64,000 bases of DNA from Achatina immaculata (GCA_009760885.1 CM019696.1:49654574-49718573); one strand, 5' to 3'; positions 20,019 through 31,200 are shown, numbered from the stretch's first letter. Made by a program: numbers and translations. Notes: generated from the letters alone by a model not told the origin.

Positions 20019-21299
20019 ATGGCTGCCCTAACCGTTGAAATGGAGCGTGTTAGTCTTCTTCTTCTTCGTTCGCTTCTACCACCAAGACCGCACTGTGATC
20101 CTACTGAATTTACGCCCGTGGTCCTCGTTAAGTCCCGTGGTCTCCTGTGTGGTCCCCGAAAGGATCACACGAGATCCCTGAGTGGACCACAAGAGGTTCA
20201 GAGTATCGCAGGTCTTGAGCCTGTATTCTTGGTGGGTCTCAGAAGCGGTATACTTGCGGTATAAGCAGCGAATTGTGATAGAATGTCTCGTTGCAGAGGA
20301 GGAAACTGTTGTGAAAATTCACAAGCGTCTGTGTGATGTGTATGGAAGTTTTGCAGTTGACAGGAGTACAGTCAGTCGCTGAGTTCAGAGAATCAATAGT
20401 GGAGATAAGGAGTTGCTTAATCGGCCGCGAATTGGACGTCCTGCCACATCCACCAAGGCAGAAATGTTGAAATGCGCTGAGGGCATTATTCTTACTGATA
20501 GTCGTATCACTACTTAACAATTGGCCTTAAAGCTGTCAGTCAGCAATGGTAGTGCAAATGCAGTTCTCTGACGCTCTTGGATTTTCTATGGTTTGCGCAA
20601 GATGGGTTCCTCAACATCTGACAAATGACCATCGATTGCAGAGGAAAGCAATTTCTTCTGAATTGTTGGAGTGTTTCAATGCTGAGGGAAAGAACTTTTT
20701 GTTTTGACTAAGATAGTAGCATATAACGAAACCTGGACACATCATTTTGAACCTGAGACAAAAAGACAGTCAGTGGAGTGGCATCATCCTCAATCACCAA
20801 GAAGAAAGAAATTCAAGACATCTCCTTCAGCTGGAAAGGTCATGGTCACTGTCTTTTGGGACACTGAAGGTCTGATTCTTGTGGATGTTATGCCAATGGG
20901 AGAGACAATCAATTCGCGAGCTTACATTAAGGCATTGAAAAAACTCAATCAACGTTTTCGCAGAGTTCGGCCGCACAAGATTCCAGCAGACCTGCTTCTC
21001 CTTCACGACAGTGCGACCTCACACAAGTCTGGCAACGCGGGAAACAATCACCAAATTGGGTTGGACTGTACTATCCCGTCCACCCTATAGTCCCGATTTG
21101 GCACCCTCTGATTTCCATCTGTTTGGTCCACTTAAAGATGCACTCTGAGGTGTAAGATTCGAAGATGACGAAGGGGAGATTCATGCAGCAAAGAAATGGC
21201 TACAAAATCAAGATAAAATCTGTTACGGGCTAGGAATACATGCAGTTGTTTCGCGCTGGCGTAAAGCCGTACAAGTTGATGGAGATTATGTTGAATAAT
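20019..21299 (+). pseudogene. mariner transposase, interrupted
   Basis: The start ATG at 20019 begins MAALTVEMERV, then a nested retroposon (20054-20240) interrupts the frame. It resumes with KQRIVIECLVAEEE and IHKRLCDVYGSFAVDRSTVS, the DNA-binding helix-turn-helix part, and RPRIGRPATS. The catalytic part at 20704-21090 shows NETWTHHFEPETKRQS, VEWHHPQSPRRKKF, VTVFWDTEG and LLLHDSATSH; it continues in another frame with PPYSPDLAPSDFHLFGPLK to near 21145 and ends near 21299. Mariner transposases use a D,D34D triad: the first Asp (normally in GDETW) is Asn here, while the second (HDSA) and the SPD/PSD region remain. With stops at 20380 and 20515, frameshifts and the insertion, it is inactive. 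Confidence 0.9.
20054..20240 (-). mobile_element. Truncated copy of the 1.4-kb non-coding retroposon
   Basis: Read on the minus strand, this matches 8907-9090 at roughly 85% by eye, including CCACCAAGAATACAGGCTCA, CGGGGACCACACGGG-type words, GTAAATTCAGTAGGATC and the terminal GTAGAAGCGAACGAAG plus (AAG)n. It is truncated at its 5' end but keeps the 3' end and tail, as expected for target-primed retroposition. It lies inside the mariner transposase gene after codon 11. Confidence 0.8.
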
Positions 21300-21412
21300 A
21301 CCAATGTTTACATGATATGTCCATGTATTTTGTGTATAAATTCCATGCTTTTTTGTATAAACAGCTCCTGAGAAGAACGATGTGGTGCATTACTTTCTGA
21401 ACGCCCCTCGTA

Positions 21413-22483
21413 TAAACGTGCAATACATATTTAATAATCATGTTTTGAAACGTCTTTATTTCCTGAGGAACCCCCCCCCCCCAAATGAGTTAAGGTAAAA
21501 GAGAGCTCTCCCCTTCAGTGTGGTAAAAACGCCTGCCTACTGGTCTGCCTTGAGGACTGCATGATTTAGGCACAGGCGAAGCAATCTACAGCTGAAGGGC
21601 CTCGCAGTCTGCAGGGCGTCACGGAATATACTACGTTATAAATCAACAAGAGACATTAAACCAGCCAGATGATAAATATGTAATCAATAAATGCATTCAT
21701 TTGAATATATTTTTTTTTCACTTTAAATACTTTGCTAGAATGAAAAGCTATAGGCAAGGTTTTGTTTCGGTAAACGCACCCGGTGTAACTTTTCAACAAG
21801 GAGACTTATTACCAAGTCTAAATCCCGCCATTGTTTCTGACCGCATTCCACCACTCTTGGCAGATTTTGCTGGAAGGTTTCCGCACACACACACACACAA
21901 AAAAGGCATTAGGCTGAAATTTTAACTGTACATTTTTGCAGTTTATTGCAGTATAAAACTTTATTTTGTTGCTTTACCTCTCGCTGCATTGTTTATTTGT
22001 TTGTTTGTTTCGTGTTATTTTCTGCCCACTTTTACAACGTCACAGGAACGAATAAACAAAAGAATTTAAAAAAACGAATATAATAACAAAATCATATGTA
22101 CTGTCTTCGTGACCGCTAACGTATTGTAGATCATTATCTTAAGATCTAAATTTAAAAATTAATAACAGTTTACGAGAATGAGGGATAGCCAAGTGCATCG
22201 TTTCTCATGCAGTGACATGGGGGTTAATACTTCCTGCTGTTTATGTCTTACAAACTTTAAAAAATCAGGAACACAGCACTCGGCGTTAGAGAAAAGTTAA
22301 TAATAAAATCAGAAATTGTTCGCATACAAGGTGAGGTGCACCATATAACGTTGCAGACGTGTCTGGTAGTCTGTCCATGAATTATGCTGGCAGATACTCA
22401 AGTAAATATATGTCATATGCTTCTGGGACCAAAAAAGTTCTGTGCGTAAAAAAATAGTGTGTCAATGACGCGTGACCACAACA
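21413..22483. other. Unassigned AT-rich stretch
   Basis: No gene or element recognised. A (C)n run sits near 21471-21482 and an (AC)n run near 21884-21898. Confidence 0.4.
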
Positions 22484-22705
22484 GATAATACTGATTTAGT
22501 GACTAATGACTCAGTCCACTAGAACAGGTAATACTGATTAGTGACTAATGACTCAGTCCACTAGAACAGGTAATACTGATTAGTGACTAATGACTCAGTC
22601 CACTAGAACAGGTAATACTGATTAGTGACTAATGACTCAGTCCACTAGAACAGGTAATACTGATTAGTGACCCGTGACTCAGTACACTACAACAGGTAAT
22701 ACTTT
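22484..22705. repeat. 42-bp minisatellite, about five copies
   Basis: Units contain AACAGGTAATACTGATTAGT and GACTCAGTCCACTAG. The middle three are identical and the outer ones diverge. Confidence 0.95.
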
Positions 22706-22815
22706 AAAAGAAACTAATGTCATATTCAACGTCCTGTTATGAATATGAATTATCACATTTATTTTATTTATAAATTTTGGTGAATTACCCCTTTCCTTAA
22801 CGTCACCTAAAGTTT

Positions 22816-23000
22816 CATTCTCAAAAAGTGAAATCATAGTTTGAAGAAGTGAAATATCAGTCTCAAAAAGTGAAATCTCGGTATCAGAACAAAAGATTTC
22901 AGTCGCAAAAAACTGAAATATGTCTCAAAAAGTGAAATTTTAGTCTCAGAAACCGAATATTATTCTCAAAACATGAAATCTCAGCCCCTCAAAAAATGAA
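22816..23000. repeat. Degenerate ~23-bp repeat
   Basis: About eight diverged units around TCTCAAAAAGTGAAAT with GTCTCAG-type joins. Confidence 0.8.
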
Positions 23001-23239
23001 AAACTATTCAACTTTAGTCCTTTATTTAGTAGAAATAGAACATTAGAGCCTTTTCTTCGTGTACCGGAAAATGGTGTTAATTTATTGTGTAAATCTTTCG
23101 CATCTGACTTTAATGATGATGATGATGATTATGATGATTCTGCAATAGTTAGACACATAATCAGCATGTAAAGCAAGCAAATTAGCGCGAAAGATTACAA
23201 TAAAACGGCTATTTTTTCATGTTAGCGGAGAGTTTTCAA

Positions 23240-23936
23240 GTAGCAAGTAGAGCTAGTAGGTATAGTTAGTAGACAGAGTTAGCAGGTAGAGTTAGTAGAC
23301 AGAGTTAGCAGGTAGAGTTAGTAGGTAAGAGTTATTAGGTAGAGTTAGTAGACAGAGTTAGCAGGTAGAGTTATTAGGTAGAGTTAGCAGGTAGAGTTAG
23401 CAGGTAGAGTTAGTAGACATAGTTAGTAGGTAGAGTTAGTAGACAGAGTTAGCAGGAAGAGTTAGCAGGTAGAGTTAGTAGGTAGAGTTAGTAGGTAGAG
23501 TTAGTAGACATAGTTAGCAGGTAGAGTTAGTAGGTAGAGTTAGTAGACATAGTTAGCAGGTAGAGTTAGTAGGTAGAGTTAGTAGACATAGTTAGCAGGT
23601 AGAGTTAGTAGACAGAGTTAGCAGGTAGAGTTAGTAGGTAGAGTTAGTAGGTAGAGTTAGTAGACAGAGTTAGTAGGTAGAGTTAGTAGACAGAGTTAGC
23701 AGGCAGAGTTAGTAGGTAGAGTTAGCAGGTAGAGTTAGTAGACAGAGTTAGTAGGTAGAGTTAGTAGACAGAGTTAGCAGGCAGAGTTAGTAGGTAGAGT
23801 TAGCAGGTAGAGTTAGCAGGTAGAGTTAGCAGGTAGAGTTAGTAGACAGAGTTAGCAGGCAGAGTTAGTAGGTAGAGTTAGCAGGTAGAGTTAGCAGGTA
23901 GAGTTAGCAGGTAGAGTTAGCAGGTAGAGTTAGCTG
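23240..23936. repeat. 13-bp minisatellite, about 53 copies
   Basis: Units of 13 bp such as GTAGAGTTAGTAG, GTAGAGTTAGCAG and ACAGAGTTAGCAG. Variants group in recurring blocks of several units. Confidence 0.95.
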
Positions 23937-24004
23937 TTGGAGTTAACCGTCTGTAGAAGCTGCCGGGCAGTTTTGCTCGTGTCCGTTTTTGTTTTGTGAG
24001 GACA

Positions 24005-24232
24005 ATTTTTATGGACAATGTGTCTTGCCCACGTCCATATGTGTCTTACCCTTGTTCATAATGTATCTTGGTCACGCCCATAATGTGTCTTACCCGAGTC
24101 CATAATGTGTCTTGTCTACGTCCATATATGTCTTGCCCACGTCCATAGTATGTCTTGCCCACGTCCACAATGTGTCTTACCTGCGTCCATAATGTGTCTT
24201 GTCTACGTCCATATATGTCTTGCCCACGTTAC
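24005..24232. repeat. ~22-25-bp repeat array
   Basis: About ten imperfect units containing TGTGTCTTGCCCACGTCCAT with length variation. Confidence 0.9.
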
Positions 24233-24321
24233 ACTGACTCCTGTGGGGACTACTCCTGGCCGCTAGAAAGAGTGTGCAAGCCACACAAAGATCAAACCTT
24301 CAACGATTACTGGACAAAGTA

Positions 24322-24437
24322 AAACCATACTAAGATGATTATGTTGATGTCCGAGGAGGGTTTCAAGTCCTGAGAAAAAAAACCCTACTAAGATGATTAT
24401 GTTGATGTCCGAGGAGGGTTTCAAGTCCTGAGAAATA
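24322..24437. repeat. 58-bp tandem duplication
   Basis: Two copies, 58 bp apart, of a unit with CTAAGATGATTATGTTGATG and GAGGAGGGTTTCAAGTCCTG; a few base differences. Confidence 0.9.
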
Positions 24438-24771
24438 AAAAAGTCAAACATAGAATTATTTGCAACACCGGAAGTTGATAAAATGAGGAAGCGGAAGTTG
24501 ATAAGTGGACCAGCGAAAGGTAGAACAGATTGAGCGGAAGTTGAGCAACAGGTCGAGTTAGAAATATATAGGCGAGACCTACTTATAAGTTTAAAATCTT
24601 TCCCTGAAAGGACAAATCTTGGAACGAAGAGCAACGTGATAATCACACAGATCACCTGTGTCTTAACAAGACGGCGATTAGAGGCAGTCTACCTGGATTG
24701 CGATGTGCCACTTGTTGTTACCGTGATTCTTATTTCCCTGACTTTAATGATCAGTTTTGTCAAAACGTTGG

Positions 24772-25060
24772 CGGCCTGGTTGGCTGAGTGCTTAGACCCT
24801 CGGTTTACTGATCCGGTGGTGCCGGGTTCAAGTCCCAGCAGCGGGATTCTTTTCTTGTACACACCAGAAAGGCCTCTCGGTCCACCCAGCCTCTAAAAAC
24901 GGGTACCAGAGAAATCTGGGGAGGTAAATGCGGCCAAGCGTGACAATGACCGCGTCACACTTTCATGTGCCGAAGGTCGTGGAGGTGCGAACCTAACACC
25001 GTTTCCTCACTATGTCTTAAATAGCACGGAAACGGGGATGTTACCTTTTGACCAAAACCT
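24772..25060 (+). mobile_element. tRNA-derived SINE-like unit 3
   Basis: The first 75 bases look like a tRNA with TGGTTGGCTGAGTGCTTAGA (A box) and GCCGGGTTCAAGTCCCAGC (T arm and B box). A conserved body follows with CAGCCTCTAAAAACGGGTACC, GAGAAATCTGGGGAGG, GCGGCCAAGCGTGAC and GTGCCGAAGGTCGTGG, shared in order with the unit at 15826-16365. The absence of CCA-compatible termination and the presence of a shared non-tRNA body argue for a SINE. The T-arm is perfectly complementary (CCGGG/CCCAG with flanks), so the head is still fairly young. Confidence 0.6.
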
Positions 25061-25134
25061 TGTCTTCGGGTATAGATATTGCATTTTAGTATTTTGGCTT
25101 CATTTCTTGTTCTTTGTGACGGTTATTCTAATTA

Positions 25135-25560
25135 ACACGTGCCTGTAGCTCTAGTATCTAATAAGTATCTGTAGCCCTATTATCTAATAAACGTATGTAG
25201 CCCTGTTATCTAATAAGCGTCTATAGCCCTATTATCTAATAAGTATCTGTGGGCTTATTATTTATTAAGCGTCTATACTTATTTTATATATAAACGTCTG
25301 TAACTCATTTTCTAATTAGTGTCTATACTTTTATTATCTGTAAGCATTTGTAGCTCTCTGTTTAACGAGCGTCTTAGCTCATTATTAAATAAGATTTTTT
25401 TTTAACGAGGGTCAGTGTCTCCATTATCTGATAAGAGTATCTATCTGTATTATCTGATAGATATCTGTGACTCTTTTTATTTATTAAATGTCTGTAGCTC
25501 TTTTATTATATAACAATTGTTAATGGCTCTGTTTAGAAGCTTTCTTATCCAGTAAACGAT
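25135..25560. repeat. Degenerate ~28-bp AT-rich repeat
   Basis: About 13 diverged units of the form GTAGCCCTATTATCTAATAA plus GCGTCT. Homogeneity falls from left to right. Confidence 0.85.
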
Positions 25561-25709
25561 GATTGTGTTCTCTTATTTGATGTGTGCTGTTAGATGTCAT
25601 ATATAATAAGTCCCTTCAGTTCGACTGATAACGCAGGGCAATTGTCAAGAACGCTTACAGTTTCCTCAGATATTAGAAGGCATTACTGCATGTGAGCAAT
25701 ACCACACGA

Positions 25710-26735
25710 ATAATTAGTGTATAAGTATACACAACTAAGTATACAACTATACTCGAAGCCCCTACAGTAAAGCTGTGATAACAAAATGTGCAAACTAGGA
25801 AAAAAGTAGGAACAGCTTTATTACTTAACGAGCACGCAGTTATGACGTTTCGGCGTGAACTTTATTCTGGGAAACGAAAACGATCACCTTTCCCACAAGT
25901 GTCCTCACTCTTCATGAGGGATTCAAATGCGAGTCACGTGATGTGATATATGCCATCGTGTGCAAAAGATGCAGGATAACTTGTATTGGTGATAAAGGTC
26001 CCAGATTAGGTGACCGCATACAGGGAGATTTGTATGATATCACCCAGTGTGCTTCGAAACCAGTCCCTAATAATTTAAATGGACCCAACTATAAAGGCAA
26101 ATCTGATTTTCTGGTAAAAGCCATCAAATAATGCCACGCCGATGACAGAAGCCGCCTAGCGCTTGAGAACCGCTACATTCAGGAATATGGGACGCTGGAA
26201 CCACATGGTTTGAATTCACAATTCAGTTATACCTCACATTCCCTTCTTTCACAAGCATATTCCCACTCCTTTCACTCTTGCTACACATATTTCAAAACCT
26301 CCTCACGGCATCAGATTACAAACCCTCTACCCCCACCTGCAGTCACCTCTTTCACCTTCTCCCGGCTAGGTTACCATTACACTGATCTCTCCCCTGTTTA
26401 AAGTCCTTCCCCCTCCTTTACAACCCAGCTATCACACATTACAAGTCTCCGGTTAGACATTCTCAACAATCCACCATGCGCATTTCTGGACACACCCTCT
26501 TACAAGTCACAGCTAAGTGCTCTATTTATTTTATTTGTTCTGTTTTTTTTTTCCATTCCAACTTTTTACATAGAATTCATGTGAATTCATATTTTATCTT
26601 CTTTCTCTGTTTCTTCATCCTGTGTGTGTTTTTTTTGTTTGTTTGTTTGTTTTTGTATGATTAAGGTTCACACCGAAACGTCAAAACTATTTGCTCGTTA
26701 ATTAATAAAGCTGTTTCCACTTTTTTTCCCTTTTA
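25710..26735 (+). mobile_element. Penelope-like retroelement 1, 5'-truncated with inverted 3' end
   Basis: The left part (25710-25872) is the element's own 3' terminus in antisense: AATTAGTGTATAAGTATA, then CTTTATTACTTAACGAGC and GACGTTTCGGCGTGAAC. At 25873 it switches to the sense body with the endonuclease region, a 3' untranslated part, then GGTTCACACCGAAACGTC and TAATAAAGCTGTTTCC at 26665-26717. The antisense and sense termini thus form long inverted ends around a truncated body. The same arrangement is seen near 51.5 kb, and an antisense 3' end lies at 63.4-64 kb. Confidence 0.75.
25874..26220 (+). pseudogene. GIY-YIG endonuclease domain of Penelope-like element 1
   Basis: The open segment encodes WETKTITFP, CESRDVIYAIVCKRC, ITCIGDKGPRLGDR and LYDITQCASKPVPN. 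The order IYxI-C-x2-C, then a CIG in place of YIG, a Gly and an Arg, fits the C-terminal GIY-YIG endonuclease with Cys pair of Penelope-like elements. An in-frame TAA at about 26129 interrupts AIKQCHADD, after which the frame continues RLALENRYIQEYGTLEPHGL. The reverse transcriptase is missing. The domain nicks target DNA in the intact family; this copy cannot act. Confidence 0.75.
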
Positions 26736-26739
26736 ATTA

Positions 26740-28228
26740 CATTGAACGAAACTGAAACAGCAGTGAAATTAATGGCTAACAACAAAGCTACATATGAAGA
26801 GCAGCCAAAATGTTAAAAGCTATTAACGGTGACAACATGAGCCAACTACAGAGAATGTTTAATAAAGTTTGGAAGAAAGAAACAGTCCCTTCAAAATAGA
26901 AAAAAGGAATCATTTTCAAAATACCAAAATAAAGGCAACCTCAGCGACTGCAATAATTGGAGAGGAGTAACCTTACTATCAGTTGTGTAAAAAGTATTTT
27001 GCAAAGTTATTCTGAATAGAATTAGAGATATAGTGGATACTGCAATGAGAGAAAAACAAGCAGGATTTCGAAAAGGGAGAAGCTGTCTCGACCAGATCTT
27101 CACTCTGAGAATAATACTTGAATAACATATTGAAAAGCAAAGACCGTTAATCCTAAACTTCATATACTTTTAAAAAAGGCATTTGATAGCATACACATAG
27201 ATTCACTGTGGAGAATTTTCAGAATATATAAAATGCTATCTAAAAATGTCAACATCATTAAGGATTTCTACAATGGAAATGCTTGTGCAGTCAACACAGA
27301 AGAAGGAATCGGCGAATGGTTCCATATTGAAACAGGCGTGAAAAAAGGATGTATATTATCTCCCTTGCTGTTTGGAATTGCCGTAACTTCACAACGAAAA
27401 AGAAATGTTGCACAGGTAAAACGGGCATTGATAAGGTATATAGGACCCAACCAAAAGATCTTGATTTTGTAGATGACATAACTCTTATCGGTGACAACGT
27501 GAATTCCATTAAAGCAAAAACGTATAGCCTGCCTTCACTGGCTAGGAAAATTAGGATTTGAAATTAACAAGAAAAACAAACAAAAATAATGAAACTTCCC
27601 ATTAATCAAGAAGGAAAAATATACGTAGAAAGAAAAACTGTTGAAGAAGTAAACCAATTTGCATACCTCGGTAGCTACATAGACCAGAAAAGAAGTTAGA
27701 ATTGCAAAAGTAGCATTGAGCTTCAAAAATCTTGAGAACATATGACACTCAAGCGTTATAAGCACAAAAACTAAGTTAAGACTATTCAATTCAAATGTAA
27801 TATCCACCTTCATTTATGCATGCGAAAGCTTGAAAACAACTAAAGAAATAGACAAGAAATTAGACTCTTTTGAAAACAAATGCCTAAGGAAAATACTCGG
27901 CATCAAGTGGAATGAATTCAAGAACAAAGCAGAGATAAAACAGATGACTGAACAACAACCAGTCTCATGGGTGATCAGGAAAAGGATATGGACATATGTT
28001 GGTCACTTGATGAAAAGAAACGATCAGAGAATCCTAAAACAAGCTATCAAGTGGAACACAACAGGCCGAAGAAAAAGAGGCCGACCACGTGAAGCTCTAA
28101 AGAGGGCATTGTTAAGAGAGACCAAGTTAGTAGACGTAACATCCATTGATGAGGCTAAAAAACTCGCCGAAAAGAGGAAAACTTGGCGAACTACCAAGTA
28201 ACTCCTATGTGATGTTTAGCGGCACGGG
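26740..28228 (+). mobile_element. RTE-like LINE, family A copy 2 (degenerate)
   Basis: The most 5'-extended family A copy in the window. Recognisable blocks in order: an NNWRGVTLLS block near 26955, KQAGFRKGRSCLDQIFTLR near 27055, GVKKGCILSPLLFGI near 27335, DFVDDITLI (catalytic YADD box changed to FVDD) near 27465, then VNQFAYLGSYIDQ near 27650 and a 123-codon C-terminal frame at 27830-28201 with RRKRGRPREALKRALLRE. Many frameshifts, stops and a lost Ala in the catalytic box. It ends GGCACGGGAAGG plus (GATT)n at 28222-28237, unlike the ATAAGAT tail of other copies. Its 3' end abuts an antisense L2-like 3' end. Confidence 0.8.
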
Positions 28229-28750
28229 AAGGATTGATTGATTGACCTTTATTTCAAAAGGGTTAAGAACTGGCCCTTCTGACAATCTGCCCTTTATCAT
28301 ACAACTTTCACTCTGTTCCAGACATTCTACAAATATGCTTCTCCTATAACAAACATAATTAACATTAAAGCTGAGATACATAAAATACAATAAATAAAAC
28401 ATTTACATTTCGCTCTTATCCATGCACTCAATACAGAAAGTAACTACATGCATACATAAACAGTGATCGTTACTATCACAGCTGATAGTAAGGTCAAACG
28501 TCTGCAAACAAAAATTTCTGTACTATTAACTGAATTCGGTGTCTGTAAGAGCAGTATAAAATAACTTTTAAGTTATGTGATTCATGAAGGCATGTAGTCC
28601 ACATCAAATAGATATTGGAAAAGTTTGTAGCTGTAGGAACGAGTATAGTTTTTGTTTTTTTTTTATACAGGATGGGAGGGTATTCCAAAGATGAGCAGCA
28701 GAATAAGTAAAGCTTTTCTTGTAAATATCAAGTCTAGGTTTTGGAAGACA
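28229..28750 (-). mobile_element. L2/CR1-like LINE 3' end
   Basis: Antisense to the window: starts (GATT)n, then CTTTATTTCAAAAGGGTTAAG, a GACAATCTGCCCTT word and, at 28670-28725, codons for a KAFLI...AAHLWNT-like C-terminus (plus-strand GGTATTCCAAAGATGAGCAG). The L2-like LINE at 37197-38940 has the same 3' untranslated words (GTCAGACGGGCCTGCG, AATTCTTAACTTTTGAAAAT) and the SYSAAHLW peptide. Degenerate. Confidence 0.6.
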
Positions 28751-29108
28751 TACGTAAGATGTAAGACTTTTCTCCTAGTTTATACAGTGAGTGATACCAA
28801 GACTTCGTGCCCAATACAAGTCCTGGACCACAGCTGACCTAGGCCGCCAGGCCTACGTGGCTCATAGTAACCTGTTTCTCAGACGTGACCCGAATACCTC
28901 AGGAATTTTTGTACTGTCTCTGGATAATGTTAAAAGGATGTCGGGATATAGATATAGTTACGCACGCCTAAGCACACGTGATTTAAATGAGCTTGGATGT
29001 GTGTTTCTGCGTACTGGCGCGAGCGTTTTCTTCTGTTTTAGTACGTTTTCTCTTCATTTCCTTCAAGGTTTTACACTGGTATTGTAAAAGTAAGTTCTTT
29101 ATCTGCAA

Positions 29109-29183
29109 GTATGTATGTATGTATGTTTGTATGTATGCATGTATGTATTTATGTATGTATGTATGTATGTATGTATGTGTATG

Positions 29184-29213
<30 letters not shown>
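29109..29213. repeat. (GTAT)n microsatellite
   Basis: About 26 tetranucleotide units with a few variants (TTTG, GCAT). Confidence 0.97.
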
Positions 29214-29214
<1 letters not shown>

Positions 29215-29429
29215 GCATCCAGGATATGATTGTAGCTCCACAAATATGCGTCAAAGATCTGTTCTGGAGTTTTCATAGAAAAGAGGGAAACAAGCCAAAA
29301 AGAAGGAAACAAGCCAGTTATTTGATAAATTCTGCTCCAAGCCTCACAGTTGGCGAACTTGGCATGAAGATATGGGGGATTTTTTTATTTTTAGATACGC
29401 GAGAGTGAGTCCAAAAAGTAATCTTAGCT

Positions 29430-29815
29430 TTGTTCTAAAACATCTAAATCGAGTAGTAGACAGCTGTATTAGAGATACGTTATGCCGTCCTTCTAAAACA
29501 TCTAAATTTAGACAGTTGTAGTACAAATACATTATGTCATCCTTCTAAGACATCTAAATCTAGACAGTTGTAGAACAGAGACGTCATACCATCCTTCTAA
29601 AACATGTAAATCTAGATAGCTGTAGAACAGATACGTCATGCCGTCCTTCTAAAACATGTAAATCTAGATAGCTGTAGTACAGATACGTTATGCCGTCCTT
29701 CTAAAACATCTAAATCTAGACAGTTGTAGTGCAGGTACGTTATGCCATCCTTCTAAAACATTTAAATCTAGACAGTTGTAGTACAGATAAGTTATGCCAT
29801 CCTTCTCTAGATGTA
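29430..29815. repeat. 52-bp array inside mariner-like element 2
   Basis: Seven to eight units, 52 bp apart, containing CCTTCTAAAACATCTAAATC and GACAGTTGTAGTACAGATA. The array starts right after the terminal repeat, in what should be the 5' untranslated region. Confidence 0.93.
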
Positions 29816-30607
29816 GATGTGAAGAGGCATGTCGACCATTTTGTTAATATGACATCAGCAGACCAGACAGCTTTCCAGTTGGAAGCATCCACGAAAGAAT
29901 AACAGCGCGCAGTAATCGTTTCGCGGATAGTGAAGTTGAGAAACCTGCAGATATTCGTGGCAGAACGAACAAAGCAGTGTGGGGACAAGTGTGTTTCGCT
30001 TCAGCAGGCATATGAATGACACAGGAAGTTTAAAAGTGGGGTGTCAGATCTGACGGATGCAGCTTGCTCCGGCCGGCCTCACACTGCAAATAGGCCTGAC
30101 GCTAACGCTGGAGCTGAATGATTGATACAGGAAAACACTGGGTAACAGTAGAAGACGTGGCTGTAAAATTTAAGATTAGTCGTGGCTCGGCGCATAACAT
30201 CATTCACAGCGTGCTACAGTACAGAAAAATCTCCACCAGCTGAGTACCAAGACAGCTGACTACCGATCTGAAAGAACGTCGTGAGGATATTTGAGAAACT
30301 CATTTACGACATTCTGAAGCTCAAGGAGGTGACTTACCACGGCGTATAGTTACCGGAGGGGAATGCTTGGTACATTGTTTCCAGCCAGAGGCAAAGTGAA
30401 CTAGCAAGAAGTAGCGACATTCTTCTGTGGCGAAACCAAAGAAGTTTCTTACAGCACGATCAGCCGGAAAATTGATGTACACGCTCTTCCGGAGCCGTAA
30501 AGTTAGATCATAAAACATTAAATGCTCAGATGAACTACCACTAACATCGAGGCATGATGTGATCTGCTTGATAACCAGTATAAACCTGCAATCAGAAGGT
30601 TTTCAGT

Positions 30608-30850
30608 TTGCTCAGTTCTGATGTGTTGCTATGGCATGATAATGCGTGGCCTCAAACAGCATGTGCAACAGTACAGCAAACTAAGAATCTACAAATGGAG
30701 TGTCTTCCACATCCCACATATTCTCTCGACCTCGCACCATGTGATTATCATGGGTTTAGACCCCTTAAGGAGACGCTAGGTGGAAAGAAGTTTAGTATTG
30801 ACGAAGAGATTAAAGAGGCCATGCATAGTTGTACATGTAGCAAACATTAA
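30608..30850 (+). pseudogene. mariner-like transposase C-terminal remnant
   Basis: 80-codon open frame covering WHDNAWPQTA (residues 9-18, second catalytic Asp in HDN) and PHPTYSLDLAPCDYHGF (residues 35-51, third Asp region), ending in KKFSIDEEIKEAMHSC. The first catalytic region (a WVH/DETW box) cannot be found in frame upstream. It belongs to a different mariner lineage from that at 19.9 kb, judging by the termini. Confidence 0.8.
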
Positions 30851-30979
30851 AACTGAAACAACAAAACTGAAATGACAAAACTACTATTTCACTTTTAACC
30901 ACGCCCTAAATACAGTAAAATTTATACAGGCTAACAAAAGTTTTTTGCACATTAATAAATATCTACCAAACTATTTTGT

Positions 30980-31200
30980 AGTAACACAATTCTGTTTAGA
31001 TTCATTTATTCAGTGCTTACAACAAGAGTAAAAAATAATGTGGAAATTTTATGAATAGTGGGAGCATGTAACTGACATCAATTAGGCACTGACAAAGTTT
31101 GCAGGTGTAGAAAGGAGCATTGCTTATATTTTTTAACTAAGATAGGAAGGGGTATTCCAAAGATGAGCAGCAGAGTAAGCAAGGCTTTTCTTAAATAGAT
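30980..31200 (-). mobile_element. L2/CR1-like LINE fragment
   Basis: Plus-strand GGTATTCCAAAGATGAGCAG at about 31151, followed by AGTAAGCAAGGCTTTTCTTA, is the antisense of an AYSAAHLWNTP C-terminus, as in the L2-like copies at 28670 and 38510. Confidence 0.5.

Larger units (their letters stand above)
19878..21410 (+). mobile_element. mariner-family DNA transposon
   Basis: A complete-length element with both ends. It starts CGAGGGACGTTCAGAAAGTA and ends TACTTTCTGAACGCCCCTCG, inverted repeats of roughly 28 bp with few mismatches, and is flanked by TA on both sides (19876-19877, 21411-21412), the mariner target duplication. The length of 1533 bp includes a nested insertion of about 190-210 bp, giving about 1.3 kb, the normal mariner size. 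The transposase gene inside is broken. Confidence 0.93.
29398..30860 (+). mobile_element. mariner-like element 2, degenerate, with internal array
   Basis: The left end CGCGAGAGTGAGTCCAAAAA preceded by TA at 29396 is typical of mariner-type termini. After a 52-bp array, broken frames read QRAVIVSRIVKL-, VSDLTDAACSGRPHTANRP and ISRGSAHNII-like blocks of the DNA-binding part. The frame at 30608-30850 has LLWHDNAWPQTACATV, LPHPTYSLDLAPCDYHGFRP and SIDEEIKEAMH, matching the second and third catalytic Asp regions. I cannot find the matching right inverted repeat. Inactive. Confidence 0.75.

Noticed and set aside
24775..24848. Functional tRNA gene
   Set aside because: A and B boxes are present but a shared non-tRNA body follows directly, so SINE is the better reading.
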